From assembly GCA_025716855.1 (NCBI GenBank), contig JAIXMQ010000121.1:1-46244 (forward strand): DNA of 46,244 bases. Reading direction: 5' to 3'. Below the pieces are notes generated by a model that saw only the letters and a program-made list of their open reading frames with translations, had not been told where the DNA came from and did no database searches. Shown piece by piece: positions 1 through 10,111 of this stretch (within the stretch, counting starts at the first letter, position 1; every line of letters begins with the position of its first letter). A program made the position numbers and the translations under genes. The DNA comes from Pilaira anomala (taxonomy: Eukaryota > Mucoromycota > Mucoromycetes > Mucorales > Mucoraceae).

Positions 1-540
1 AAATACAAAATAACCCTGTTGTTCCTTCTTTTATACCCATTATTATCTTTTTTTTTTTGCAAAGTATGGTGTTCTATTGTTTGATTGTGATGCGAATGTA
101 GCGGTTTTCTTACCGTGGAACATTTACAATGTTTTGACATGCCGCAATCAGCACTTCTCGAAGTGTAATGCATTAGTTCTCTACTTGCAGATTAGTATAG
201 ATCTCGACATTTCTTTATTCTTCATCTGTAATTAACTTACCATGGGATAGGTCCTGGTCCTAGAAGTTTACTTCTGGGAGGTTAAGTGTATTGCTGCATA
301 AAGATTTAAAGATTTGAATACCAGTTGCTTCTGGGTTTCTTTTGTCGGGTATCTTGTTCTATTTGTGATACAGTTAATATGGTACCATAGTATCGATTTT
401 CTGCTGTCATCACCGGGTGTTTGTTTATTAGTGTTACCGGTTATTGTTATGGCTGGTGGTGTTGCTATGACAGGTGCTGCTATGACAAGTGTTGCTATGA
501 TAGGTATTGCTCTGACTAATACTGGTGCTGCTTTAGTTGT

Positions 541-752
541 TGTTGTTGTTGTGATGGTAAGTTACTCTTTATTTTATTTTATATATATTATGTTTCCAAA
601 CAGTTTCTAACAGTTTCTAACACTCATTTTACAAATATTGCTATTTGTAATCTGCTGGAACTTGAAATCAAAAGGACAAAACGGTTGTTGTTATGATGGT
701 AAGTCATTTTTTTTTTTTATATTATGTTTCCAAGCAGTTTCTAACAGTTTCA
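541..752. repeat. Local direct duplication, about 70-80 bp copies
   Basis: Copies at about 541-620 and 684-752 share the order GTTGTTGTT, then TGATGGTAAGT, a T-rich stretch, TATTATGTTTCCAA and CAGTTTCTAACAGTTTC. The second copy carries a longer poly(T) run. The preserved GTAAGT and CTAAC elements suggest that an intron-like segment was duplicated. Confidence 0.7.
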
Positions 753-800
753 GCAATGCAATGCAACGGGTTTGTAAAAGCAATGATCAAGTTTTGTGAG

Positions 801-1232
801 TTCTATTTTCTGGCGAGTATGCTCTATCTTGATGGGTCCTGTCTCCTTCTCTTCCGTCCTCGTTTACGAGCGGTTCGTGCAGTTCAATCCTGGGTGTAAT
901 GGCACGTAAAACCATACGGATATCGTAGGGAGAGTTGGATTGATGGTTCTCATCTCGGTAGATGTCATCTCAAAGGAAAGTATTATGATCAAAGGTTGAT
1001 TGTTGCCACAACACTGCAGCAGTTAGTGATTCTATTTTTTGGCGAGTATGTTCTATCTTGGTAAGTCCTGTCTCCTTCTCTTCCGTCCTCGTTTACGAGC
1101 GGTTCGTGCAGTTCAATCCTGGGTGTAATGGCACGTAAAACCATACGAATATCGAAGGGAGAGTTGGATTGATGGTTCTTACCTTGGTAGTCATCTCTAA
1201 GAAAAATATTATCATCGACTGTTGTGTTGTTG
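801..1232. repeat. Direct repeat, about 200 bp copies at 229 bp spacing
   Basis: The copy at about 801-1005 is repeated at about 1030-1232. The most conserved core runs from TCCTGTCTCCTTCTCTTCC through GGCACGTAAAACCATACG to GAGAGTTGGATTGATGGTTC, with only a few substitutions; similarity fades at the 3' end. In one frame both cores read a conserved run (WHVKPY then SWIDGS), but stops differ between copies, so neither is an intact gene. I do not recognise the family. Confidence 0.75.
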
Positions 1233-2065
1233 TACTTATCCGTTGCATTCTTATTTTTGAGACTTCAGCTAGTGGACCTCCTCGTGGTTTGTCTTGGGAA
1301 ACTTTGAATTCAGAAACTTTTTCTTTCCGGATTGTAAAGGCTAAAGCACTAGTAACTTTTTTTTAAATAATTATTGTAATATAAAAAAAGGTAATAAACA
1401 AAAAGTCCAGTTTAAACTTATTTTCCTTTGATATGTTGTGATATACATATACATAAATAAAACCATTCTTTTTTGTTAAAGTGTCTTGTCCTTATGTACT
1501 ACATATCCAATAAGTTTCCCTCAAGATTGCCCCAAGATTAAATACACCATTTTTTACAGCTAGACCTTTTTTTTTTTTATTATTATTATTTATCTTAATA
1601 TTTATTTTATTTAACCACACATTAGACTTTTTTTTCTTTTATATTATATATCTTTAATTCATTGAAAAAATCAATTAGTTAGCAAATGTTTGTTTTCATT
1701 TCTAACTAAACTCGAACTGATACGGATGACAAAGTATAAGTACAATATTAGCTCGACATAACTAGACATTATCGATGTGCCGACAGCCGCTTAAACCTAC
1801 ATCTTCAATTGATAGCAGGCTGGCTGCATACTGATGGGAGATTTGTCACTTCTTAGCACTCATAGTGTGAGCCGCTTGAGAAAGACAGCTCTTTTAGAAC
1901 GGCAATCAAATGTTTGCTTGGAGGCAACAAAGTGATAGATATGAAAATCGGAAAATTCAATCACTCACACTGTGCTTAACTAAACAAGATTAATATAGTC
2001 TTTTTCTTCCAAACAAACAAAAATAAAACAAAGTTTGGGTTATGCTCAAGATTTATTATTATTAT

Positions 2066-3231
2066 TTATAATAAAGTCATGTCCATTGACTTTTTAATCT
2101 TTAGCAAAATACTAATCTTCCAATTATCCAATTTAGTCAACTGATCAAACTCATATACCTTTTGACTAAATAAATCCTGATCATTATTTTCAATGCAACT
2201 CAAAATCCCCATTAAAAATTGATATTCTCTCGTGTTTTCAAATGATAAGTCCATTGAACAGTATTTGCCTAATAATCGATTACTTTTTACGGTATCCTAT
2301 ATAGTGAAAGGGTAGATTTTCCCTGTACTAGTTAGAATCAATCACAACAAAATGACCCGTATAAAGAAACTATATACCCCAATACACATTGAACATAATC
2401 CAGCCTTCAAAAAATATTCTTTTATTGACCATTTTGTCAATTGGTTATCTACAGATTCCGTTGCAACTCGTTCGAAATTATCAATAGCTACTTGATACTG
2501 TTCTAATTGAGCGGCAAAATGTGCTACTTTTAATAAACATTTATTGATCATACTGTATACAGTCAAAAAAAAATAAAAAAGGTTTAAATTTAGTTGATCG
2601 AGTTTAATTTTTTTAAACTTACGCTTGTGAATCGTCTGCCATATACAAATTTGAAGCTTGTTCCCAATTTTCTTTTGCTCCATTTAGATCAATAATATCA
2701 GATTCATAAATTTCAGCTATCTCTTGATGATGTTTAGCAGCGTTTCTAAAATTTGAGGTTTCCTTATCTATAATAATGGCATTTTGTAACGCTTTTATTG
2801 CAGCTTTTTTTAAAAGTAGAAATCAAACATTCAGTTTATTTTTTTAAAAAAAAAGAAGTGCGCGTTTCTCCACCCCCATTTTTTGCTGTTGTTACCTTCT
2901 GCATCAATTCTTTTCAAACACTTTGCAGCATTCTCAAACGACTTTGAAGATTCGTAATGTAAATCTGGTGTTGTTTTATAAAGTTCTGCTGCTTTAACGT
3001 AGGCATTACCTGCATCTTTCCCTACATGTATAAGAAAAGTAATCAATTCAGTTATTCATAATTTAGATCAGAAAAAAAAAACTAACATCGTTGAGCTAAT
3101 TTAAATGTATTTCCTGCTTTTTCATATATTTCGGCAGCATCCTCTTGTTTATTTGTTGAGTTAAACCAAGTCCAACTATTCAACTTTTTCTCTGCCTGCA
3201 AAAGTAAATCTTGTGCCTGATGTTCAGACAT
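2066..3231 (-). CDS. Alpha-SNAP (Sec17) paralogue with diverged C-terminal tail
   Basis: Five exons (3231-3087, 3021-2896, 2803-2623, 2552-2378, 2296-2066) give 285 residues. Alpha-SNAP binds assembled SNARE bundles and recruits NSF/Sec18, which takes them apart after membrane fusion. The helical-repeat (TPR-like) fold is visible in blocks such as [32 protein letters not shown] and [12 protein letters not shown]. The aromatic N-terminal membrane loop is kept as WTWFN. All four introns have the same positions and phases as the second Sec17 at 44.3 kb, so the two are paralogues. This copy is the more diverged: it has one fewer residue in exon 3 and ends SMDMTLL instead of the usual acidic tail ending in LR. 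The final GATACC exon keeps the frame open, so it is probably functional rather than a pseudogene. Confidence 0.9.
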
Positions 3232-3735
3232 GGTTGCGCACAAATAAAAAAAAAAGAATGAGAGAGAAAAAAGAAAGAAACAATAAACAAACAATAAAAA
3301 AAAAACGATAGTTGTTTATTATTATTGTAGAAGGAAATGCGTAGACTATGCGTCATGCGCTTGGTGTCCAAATAACTGAAAAAAAAAAACTTTTTAGCGT
3401 TGTCCTCTCCCCCCAATTTTTTTCAGTCTTGGACCCGGGATAATGAAATAAGTCGTATAAAACATATATATGTATATATACTATCATGAAGTTGTAACAA
3501 ATAAACAAAATGTATCATGTAATAGAGTCCCAAATGTATGTGTGCATATATTATTTTTGTGATTGCATATGCATTTTAAAAAGATAGAAATAGATTATGA
3601 TAGATTAATAGTTATGGTTCCTGAAGTTTATTGTAATTGTGCTAAACTAAATCAAGGTTTAAAAACAAAAAATATATGAAAAAGGGTATTTTGACATATT
3701 ATTGTTAGCTTAGCAAAGAAAAAAATGGAAAAGCT
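3232..3735. other. Intergenic, upstream of the first Sec17 paralogue
   Basis: This is the 5' flank of the minus-strand Sec17 paralogue and the 3' flank of the phosphatase gene. It holds T/A-rich runs and a TA-rich stretch near 3460-3480 that could serve as a TATA region. I see no coding sequence. Confidence 0.4.
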
Positions 3736-4580
3736 TTATTTAAAGTAATCTTTGACACTTGTTTGCTTGACTCCAGCATTTGCAACATAAGTATGCAAAG
3801 CATTTTCAAATTGAAAAGGAGTGATACCGGTCTGTGTATTGACCTTGACAAAATGTACACCCAATTTGGTAACTTCCTTGTTTCGATGTTCATCATCAAA
3901 GAATAACATTTCATGGCAAGGAATACCTGATTTCTCTGATAATGATCTAAAATGCTTTAGTTTACTGCCTGGATAAATTTCTAAATAATCAACATTTTCT
4001 GCTAAAGTTGTATTTCCAAGTTCTGGAATACGTAATAATCCTATAGCTTTTCTAGCCCTACATGTGTGTGTGATAATAAGTCTTTTCAACCCTATCAAAA
4101 ATAAGATCAATTTTTAAATTACCAGTCGGGTGTGGTCGTTCTTGAAGCAATTGCAATTTTAGTATCTAGAAACGATTTAATTATTGCAATCATGGCAGCA
4201 GAATAAGGGAAAAATCCTAATGATTCTCCAAGACTGAGTAAGAAATTAGTGTATTTGTCTAAGAGAATGTGTGTAATCTGTCACACAATCAACCTACGGG
4301 TTTATAATGCAATTTGAAGTTTCGTCATAGGTATAAGGTGGCCCTGATTTATTAAAAGAGCATATATCAGTTATAAAGCTATTTCATACTTTCATTTTTT
4401 TTTTTTTTTACCGTTAGTGCAATCGATCCTAAAGATATATGAATAAAGACGTTTATTCGAAATAGATATATATATAAAAGAAGCTTATAATTACCAAGTT
4501 GGCCATAAAGTATAGTCGAGATCGAATACAATCATCTTGGGGAGCAATGACGGTTGCTTTTTGAAACAAGATTTCGTCAT
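3736..4580 (-). CDS. Magnesium-dependent phosphatase-1 (MDP-1), HAD superfamily
   Basis: Five exons (4580-4495, 4428-4412, 4343-4298, 4233-4123, 4057-3736) give 193 residues, close to animal MDP-1 and yeast YER134C. The family comprises small Mg2+-dependent HAD phosphatases acting on phosphotyrosine or sugar-type substrates; the true substrate here cannot be told. HAD motif I is VFDLDYTLW (Asp20 nucleophile, Asp22 acid/base). The conserved ASRT block lies in exon 4, then YLEIYPGSKLKHF and motif III/IV MLFFDDEHRNKEV. Exon 2 is only 17 nt. The acceptor of exon 4 is the CAG at 4236-4234; earlier AGs give stops. The start chosen is the first ATG in frame; a second Met at residue 16 directly before the motif is an alternative. 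Divergent from the RCC1 gene. Confidence 0.88.
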
Positions 4581-4757
4581 GTTGTAATAAATAAAAAGAG
4601 AAAACCTGATAAAATACCTCTTTTTTTGCTTTGCTGCGTCTCTTATTTGATTTTTATAGTCCCGACTTATTCTAAGCTAAAAAAAATTATGTGCATCATT
4701 TTAATAATCTTCTTCTCATCTTTCTTCCTGGTCTCGTATTTCTATTATTTTTGTTTT
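4581..4757. promoter_or_regulatory. Divergent promoter region between MDP-1 and RCC1 genes
   Basis: Only 177 bp separate the start codons of the minus-strand phosphatase (4580) and the plus-strand RCC1-like gene (4758), so both promoters must lie here or inside the first exons. The stretch is rich in T and CTT/TTC runs. No clear TATA box is fixed to either start. Confidence 0.5.
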
Positions 4758-6204
4758 ATGAGCTCTTCCAGTCAAGGTAAAGAGAAGAGAGAATAAATGG
4801 AGATAAAAAGAGTTTGCGCAAATACTAACAAACTCCTCTATAGAAGTGGTACATGATTCAAATACAGCTACGGGAAAGGTGTATGCTGTAGGTAGTGTTA
4901 AGGCAGCTGGTGATTTCGGAATTGGCGAGAAACTTGATATTACGCATCCTTTACCAATCCCATCACTTATAAAAGAGCCTATCATTGATATTGCTTCTAG
5001 TAGTCTTCACTCACTTGCTCTAAGTAAAGATGGAAAGGTATGTATAAAAATATACAGAAGTATGATAAATATTTTTCACTGATTAAATACTATATGTATA
5101 CGATTAGATATGGAGTTGGGGATGTAATGAATATGGTGCGTTGGGTAGAGAATTCAATCCAAGAAAACCTACACCTATAGAACATGTATCTATTAAATAT
5201 ACAAAGTTTAGTAAAATCGCTTGTGGAAATTCGATTTCAATGGCATTGTCCTCTAAAGGTCTTTTACATACTTGGGGAACATTTATCGTACGTATAATAT
5301 CTTGTGTACATAAGAAGTTTTGCGACTTATTTCTCTTCTCTTAACTGTATAGTCGGATGAATATAATATTATTGGGTACTTACCAACACAACAGATTCAA
5401 CCGCATCCACGTATCGTGAACACTCTAGCCAAGCTAAATATAATTGACATTGTAGCGGGTGTTTCTCATTGTCTCGCGCTTGATGATAATGGTAACGTCT
5501 ACTCATGGGGATACGGTGATCAAAGTCAACTAGGCCGACCATTTAGAGACATCAAAGAAGGGATCATACCTGGTCTTATCAATGACTTGACAGATATTGT
5601 ATCGATTGCGTGTGGAAATTTTCATTCATTTGCTATTAATCGACAAGGTCAAGTATATGCCTGGGGCTTAAATCAGTTCCAACAATGTGGAGTTATTGAT
5701 GGAGAAAGAGGAGAGACAGCTGAATTAGGAAACCCTTTAATTGATAACCCAACTTTGGTACCTTTTTTCAATCAGGCGCAAATCAAGGTCCAGTCTATCT
5801 CCGCTGGAGAAAATCATTCGGTTGCGTTAATGAAAGACAATAGTTTAGTTGTATTTGGTCGATGTGATTTAGGACAGTTGGGAATAACTACTGATGAAGA
5901 CCGTAACTACACGGGATCTATGAGAACTAAGGAGACAAATAAGATCTATGTTATTGGACATCCTATTAAAAATGAGTGGCGCTGTGAAGACAAGATCGTG
6001 AAAGTGGTTTGTGGCGCGAGTCATAATTTGGTTTTAACAGAAAAAGGAACTACATTTGGATTTGGGGATTCTGGTAATTGTAGGTTAGGTTTATATACCC
6101 AGGATATAGTCAAGTCTCCTACGCTTTTGATCTCTTTACAATTTGAACGAGTCATTCATGCTTCTGCAGGAGATCAGTATAGCTTGTTCCTCGTAGCTGG
6201 TTAG
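4758..6204 (+). CDS. RCC1/Prp20-like Ran guanine-nucleotide exchange factor
   Basis: Four exons (4758-4776, 4844-5037, 5108-5287, 5353-6204) encode 414 residues. RCC1 is the chromatin-bound exchange factor that loads GTP on Ran and sets the direction of nuclear transport and spindle assembly. Seven-bladed propeller repeats are recognisable: WSWGCNEYGALGRE, HTWGTF, YSWGYGDQSQLGRP, YAWGLNQFQQCG, VVFGRCDLGQLG and FGFGDSGNCRLG, each with an H-S-x-A or equivalent turn. The CNEYGALGR segment followed by GTF-x(5)-NIIGYLP matches the RCC1/Prp20 subfamily rather than a generic RCC1-repeat protein. The N-terminus is very short (about 15 residues before blade 1) and lacks the usual basic nuclear-localisation tail. 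The first coding exon is 19 nt. A Bet1-type SNARE gene follows 115 bp downstream on the same strand. Confidence 0.88.
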
Positions 6205-6319
6205 TTCTATTAGCGTGATTGGATGGTCGTTGCTTTAATCAACCTTTTAATAAAGATTTTTGCTTCACTATTTTGCACTTTTTTTTTCAGGTCTATTGTT
6301 CTAAAAATATAATAGAGAA

Positions 6320-6606
6320 ATGAGGTATATTCTTTATTGAATCAAATAACAAAAAAAGCTTTTACATATTTAAAACTTAATTTATCAGTTCTAGCTCGAA
6401 AAATAATGGTTATGTTTTTGAACAACAAAACGATGTAAGATTAAACGACCTTAGTTCCAAGATTTCCGCCATTAAGAACGTAAGTTTGCTTTTAACAAGT
6501 CTAATCAACATTTTGAGAAATAACCCGAACTCTTTTCTTTTCTAGATTACCATCGATATCCATCAAGATGTAACCGATCAAGATAGACTATTAGACGAAT
6601 CGGTAA

Positions 6607-6639
<33 letters not shown>

Positions 6640-6876
6640 AGTAAAAAAATTAACTGTTTTTTTTTCTAGCATAATCAATTCAGTGGTCTTGGTAGTACCC
6701 TGACAAATTCTTTTGGTAGAATGAATAGAATGATATCTAAACGTCACCAAAGACAACTTTGTTTTTATGTTTCGATACTTGTGTTTGTATTTTTCCTTAT
6801 ATATTATGGCGCTCCTTTAATCACAGGTGCATTTAGTTCAAATCCAACACTTCCTGACGAAGATGATTCCTTATAA
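6320..6876 (+). CDS. Bet1/Sft1-type Qc-SNARE
   Basis: Four exons (6320-6324, 6389-6479, 6546-6602, 6670-6876) give 119 residues. Bet1 and Sft1 proteins are Qc-SNAREs of ER-Golgi and intra-Golgi transport. The SNARE helix spans about residues 20-74 (LSSKISAIKNITIDIH, then VTDQDRLLDE with Gln44 as the likely zero-layer residue). A membrane anchor follows at about 81-97. Unlike typical Bet1, which ends just after the anchor, this one has a luminal tail of about 22 residues ending DEDDSL. The first exon is only 5 nt (ATGAG), spliced to TTCTAGC to give MSSSSK. Intron 3 contains an uninterrupted run of about 32 T. I cannot decide between Bet1 and Sft1 from sequence alone. Confidence 0.85.
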
Positions 6877-6967
6877 ATAATATATATATATATACCTTTC
6901 CCTCCTTCTTTCACCCATGCACACAAACTTTTTTTCTTCTCAATAAATTGATATGTACGATCGGTAG

Positions 6968-7210
6968 ATCCATTATGTAGCATATAGTTTCAAGGCCGGG
7001 AATTTTATTTCTTGGAATTTGAGTGTTGATAACGTAGATACATGTGTACTGAAATATTTCGGAAGGTTGAATTGGGTTCGATTAGCTTTATCAGATGAAA
7101 TGATCAATATCAATACTGATGTTTCACATAATTTGGAAGAATCAATTACTTCACCTACGTTCCTATTTGATAAGACTACCTTGAAGCAGCCTACCAAGCA
7201 ATCAATTTAA
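6968..7210 (+). other. Unrecognised open frame, possible orphan exon
   Basis: The frame is open from 6968 to the stop at 7210 (80 codons) and is preceded directly by a possible acceptor (GGTAG at 6963-6967). It includes GRLNWVRLALSDEMI and NLEESITSPTFLFDKTTL. Composition looks protein-like rather than random, but there is no ATG at the beginning and I know no matching family. It could be the last exon of a decayed or mobile-element gene, or chance. Confidence 0.25.
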
Positions 7211-7494
7211 TATAATGCAGATAGAGCAAAAATTATAATACACTTTATGGTACACTATTTATGTTGAACTTTATGCTATGCATCTGGATGAGCTTTATAC
7301 TACATTTTTGGTGCAATTTTGGTGCACTTAGATTGTGCACACTTGGGTGTGTCTTATTTTCGTAATCTTTAGAAATGACTGGACAAAAGACTGAAAATTG
7401 GCGAATAAACTCCGTGTAACTAAACTTGTCGAATATACTTCTCTGTAACAGAGAATTAAACATGGTGATTTCCTATAGTATAGAAACGCACATA

Positions 7495-7640
7495 ACTTGT
7501 TAAGCGTTGAGTGTTAGGTGTTAAGTTTTAAGTGTTACTAGGTGTTAAGTTTTAAGTGTTACTAGGTGCTAAGTGCTAAGTGTTAAGTGTTAAGTGTTAA
7601 GTGTTAAGTATTATCAGGTATTAGATGTTAAGTACATATT
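7495..7640. repeat. GTGTTAA-type minisatellite
   Basis: Variants of the 7-bp word GTGTTAA (GTGTTAA, GTGCTAA, GTTTTAA) repeat in tandem. Early in the array a longer unit containing GTTTTAAGTGTTACTAG occurs twice. It is not a telomere-type repeat. It lies in an intergenic gap 3' of the Bet1-like gene. Confidence 0.8.
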
Positions 7641-7873
7641 AAATGTATAAATGTTTAAGTATTAACGTTAGTCTTTTTTTACTCTGCACTTTAAACCGAA
7701 CAATTCAAATGACATTCTTCAATTTACGATTTTAGCTATATTTTTAATTATAGTATTTTTTATTTAATCAGTTGTAATAGGATAATATCATTTAGTAACG
7801 TTATAAGTCTTAGCCAAAAGTACCTCCACTGGTTACTATGAAACAAAAAATGTAAAAAATTAACCAACATAAA

Positions 7874-7963
7874 TTACTTTCTAGTGCCATTAGACTTACA
7901 GCTGCTACAACTACAAACACTACCAGCAGGAGAGCCACCACCAGAAGAACAACAACTGCCCAT
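7874..7963 (-). CDS. Cys-rich micropeptide, metallothionein-like (29 aa)
   Basis: A 29-codon ORF starts MGSCCSSGGG and continues with Gly/Ser spacing to SVCSCSSCKSNG. The CSCSSCK block resembles the C-terminal half of short fungal metallothioneins of the Neurospora type (Cys-x-Cys-x-x-Cys), which chelate copper or zinc. It has five Cys instead of seven. The N-terminus also fits the N-myristoylation consensus MGxxxS with adjacent Cys that could be palmitoylated, so a membrane-anchored peptide is an alternative. TATAAATAC lies at 8027-8019, 56 bp upstream of the ATG. Three more micro-ORFs with the same N-terminal pattern lie within 4 kb. The short length makes chance a real alternative for a single ORF; the shared start and promoter are the argument. 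Confidence 0.5.
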   Translation of the reverse strand: MGSCCSSGGGSPAGSVCSCSSCKSNGTRK

Positions 7964-9431
7964 TTTATATTTTAATATTTTTGAAAGAGAGACTTTCTGT
8001 TGTTAGAGTAAACAACTAGTATTTATACTATCCGGAAGTTTAATTATCAAGTCGTCAGTACTAATGTTATTAAAAAATAATTACAACATGAAATGTTGCC
8101 ACCATAAAATTGATATTTGTTGCTAGTACTGGAATATCATCCAATAAAAAAAAGTATTTGTATCAATGAGCATCTAAATAAAAAGGATAGAAATGCATAT
8201 TCATGTCTTTCTTTAGATATCAATATAAAAATTATGGCCCCATTCATATAGGTCCATTGAGCGTATATTATAAGCCCAATTTTATTTTGAATATAAATAA
8301 TAAGGTTGGATTATTCACCAATCAAATATGAAATGTTTTGGAGGAGAAATTAGTCTTTGTTCCTGAGAGTCCCTGAACTATTAAATCACCTTCACTTTTT
8401 TTTATTTATTTTTTTATAATGTAAATAACCTCCCACGGGGTTGCTTCAAAATTCCTTATAAAATATGTTTTTGATAACAGTAACAAATTACTTCAAGTAA
8501 TACAAGCTATGATAAAGTTCCTGCATGCATGTGAGGGATCCGTCTTCTTAATAGTTCTGGGATAATATAGGTGCACCTGAAAAGGAATCCCCATAGATAA
8601 CATGGTCTGCCCTTTCGAGAAAACCACTTCAGTAGAACAGTTTGGGTTAAATAAATAAAAATTCACTTTAATAAGGTGTATATTTACGTTCCGTTTATTA
8701 ACTGTCTTTATTATATTCAAAGAAAACTACATAGCAGTAATGAAAAATATGACACAACAGCTGCACTCTAGTGAAAAGCATTGTTTGATGTGACATCTGA
8801 ATAAAACAAAAAAGTCTCTATTTATTACCTGAATAAATCAAGTTTAAAGTAGTGTTTATTTTGTTACTGAAATGGTTATCAATACATAGGTTTTTTTTTT
8901 ATTTACATCTATTTTTTTTCCTAAAACAAAAAGATAAATGTATTTATCAGATAAGCTCTGCATAAGAAAGAATTTGAATAAAATGTGGGAGTTTCTTTTA
9001 GATCAACTAATAGACTCTATGTAAATCAGAGCATATTTTTTGCTTTTTGTTGTTGATGATGAATAATAGAAGCTTCACCTGCTATATAATATCAATAATG
9101 AATCTATTGGGAAGTAAAAATATTTTGTATATTGATATTCTCAAGAGAGAGACCCATGAGTATATGTTCCAATCTGTTCTTTGCTCCCAAACCGATGAAT
9201 CTACGTTTTTGGTAAGATTTATGGTTTGGTTGTACGTTACCACTACTGGCAACAATTAACATCATTCTTTTCTTAAAACAGCACATCTTAGGTGCTTATT
9301 AGTTATAGGTATATTAACAGCCATTTTAAGTTTTGAATATGAATAGAATATAATAAAGAATAGAAAAAAAAAACTAGATGTATATGCTTTAGACACAAAA
9401 ACTTTTTCTTTTTTAAGAACATTGAAATATA
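7964..9431. other. Intergenic, AT-rich
   Basis: No gene of normal length is supported. A TATA-like GAATATAAATAATAAG at about 8289-8304 recurs at about 12355-12370. Two 12-codon Cys-containing ORFs (8089, starting MKCCHHK; 8329, starting MKCFGG) are too short to call. The segment at 8991-9029 recurs near 10776 and 12411. Confidence 0.4.
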
Positions 9432-9521
9432 ATGGGTCCGTGTTGTTCTAAACCTGATTGCATTTGTAGCGACGTCGGTTCTTTTAATGACAGTGTTAAT
9501 ATTCATTGTAAAGGGTACTAA
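9432..9521 (+). CDS. Cys-containing MGxC micropeptide (29 aa)
   Basis: The ORF begins MGPCCSKPDCICSD and ends VNIHCKGY, giving five Cys in 29 residues, the same length as the minus-strand peptide at 7.9 kb. The sequence before the start (GAAATATA then ATGGG) matches that of the ORF at 10043. Residues 2-6 (GPCCS) keep the MGxxxS pattern. Function is unknown: metal binding or acyl-anchored peptide are both possible. An upstream TATAATAAAG at about 9349 could be the TATA element. Confidence 0.4.
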   Translation: MGPCCSKPDCICSDVGSFNDSVNIHCKGY

Positions 9522-10042
9522 AATAGTCAAAATTTAAGCTTATTAACATATAAAAATAAAGCATTGTTAATTGACTTTCTATTCTCTAGAACTAATAATA
9601 TCATGGTGTAATACCTTTCATTTTGTTTATGGAAACATATAGTAGAAATATTATTATAACAAGGATGTTATTAAAATAAATATATTTTATGCAAATTGAG
9701 TTGTGATTTAACATACATATTGGTACAAAATATATGTAACTTACTGCATATAGATTTTATGGCTATAGAATAATACGCTCACTTTATCCCAGAACATGTT
9801 AGCTAAGGTTCATTTAATCAAAATCATTGTCTGAGTCGCTATTATTAATAACAATATTCATAATGAGCTTCATAATGATAAGAGTTTTAATATTGCATAC
9901 CAGTGCCAATTTATAATAATGAGAGCTTTTTATATGTTGTATATAAATACAAGACATATTTAAAAAATAAAAAATAAAAACTAAAATATATATTACACAT
10001 ATATTACAAGAACTATCTTTCTTATTAAATCACTAAAATATA
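9522..10042. other. Intergenic, 5' flank of the third micro-ORF
   Basis: This AT-rich stretch contains TATAAATAC at 9942-9950, 92 bp before the ATG at 10043. The same 9-mer precedes the micro-ORFs at 7963(-) and 11597(+). Nothing else is recognisable. Confidence 0.4.
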
Positions 10043-10111
10043 ATGGGTTCATGTTGTTCTTCCGGTAAATTTAATGGTAGTGCTTCAAATAATGTCGTGT
10101 GGTGGAAATAG
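10043..10111 (+). CDS. MGSCCSS micropeptide, probably frameshifted (22 aa)
   Basis: The ORF begins MGSCCSSGKFNGSAS, with the same first seven residues as the peptide at 7.9 kb, then ends in a Cys-free VVWWK. A one-base slip just after NNV would instead read Cys-Gly-Gly and run 12 more codons to a stop near 10150. The present frame therefore looks like a decayed or alternative version of a longer Cys-containing peptide. It has the same AAATATA-ATGGG start context as the ORF at 9432. Confidence 0.35.
   Translation: MGSCCSSGKFNGSASNNVVWWK

Larger units (their letters stand above)
1..2065. other. Gene-poor left edge with local duplications
   Basis: I see no gene I can support here. Open frames around 314-610, 693-899 and 1169-1366 are hydrophobic or low-complexity and share no recognisable domain. 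They lie on top of local direct duplications (listed separately). Around 455-530 there is an imperfect short repeat built on GTTGCTATGACA-like units. Several GGTAAGT and CTAAC strings look like splice signals, so the stretch may be a decayed, intron-containing gene or a repeated non-coding locus. Bases 1370-2065 are AT-rich and hold nothing I can name. Confidence 0.5.

Noticed and set aside
314..610. Hydrophobic 98-codon open frame near the left edge
   Set aside because: It needs a non-ATG start, overlaps short repeats, and its valine and alanine runs come from GTT/GCT repeats. No domain or splice context supports it.
843..905. tRNA-like B-box word in the 200-bp repeat
   Set aside because: No acceptor stem, D arm or anticodon arm can be folded around it.
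2066..3231. First Sec17 copy as a pseudogene
   Set aside because: At first the end after SMCIG seemed broken. A 81-bp intron restores the frame to NTREY, and all exon phases match the intact paralogue.
7245..7463. 72-codon minus-strand open frame 3' of the SNARE gene
   Set aside because: No family resemblance; flanked by simple repeats. Likely chance in AT-rich DNA.
7495..7640. Short tandem repeat as a CRISPR array or telomere
   Set aside because: The unit is 7 bp with no spacers, and the word is not a telomere repeat.
8089..8364. Two 12-codon Cys-containing ORFs (MKCCHHK..., MKCFGG...)
   Set aside because: Too short; they lack the MGxC start shared by the four listed micro-ORFs.
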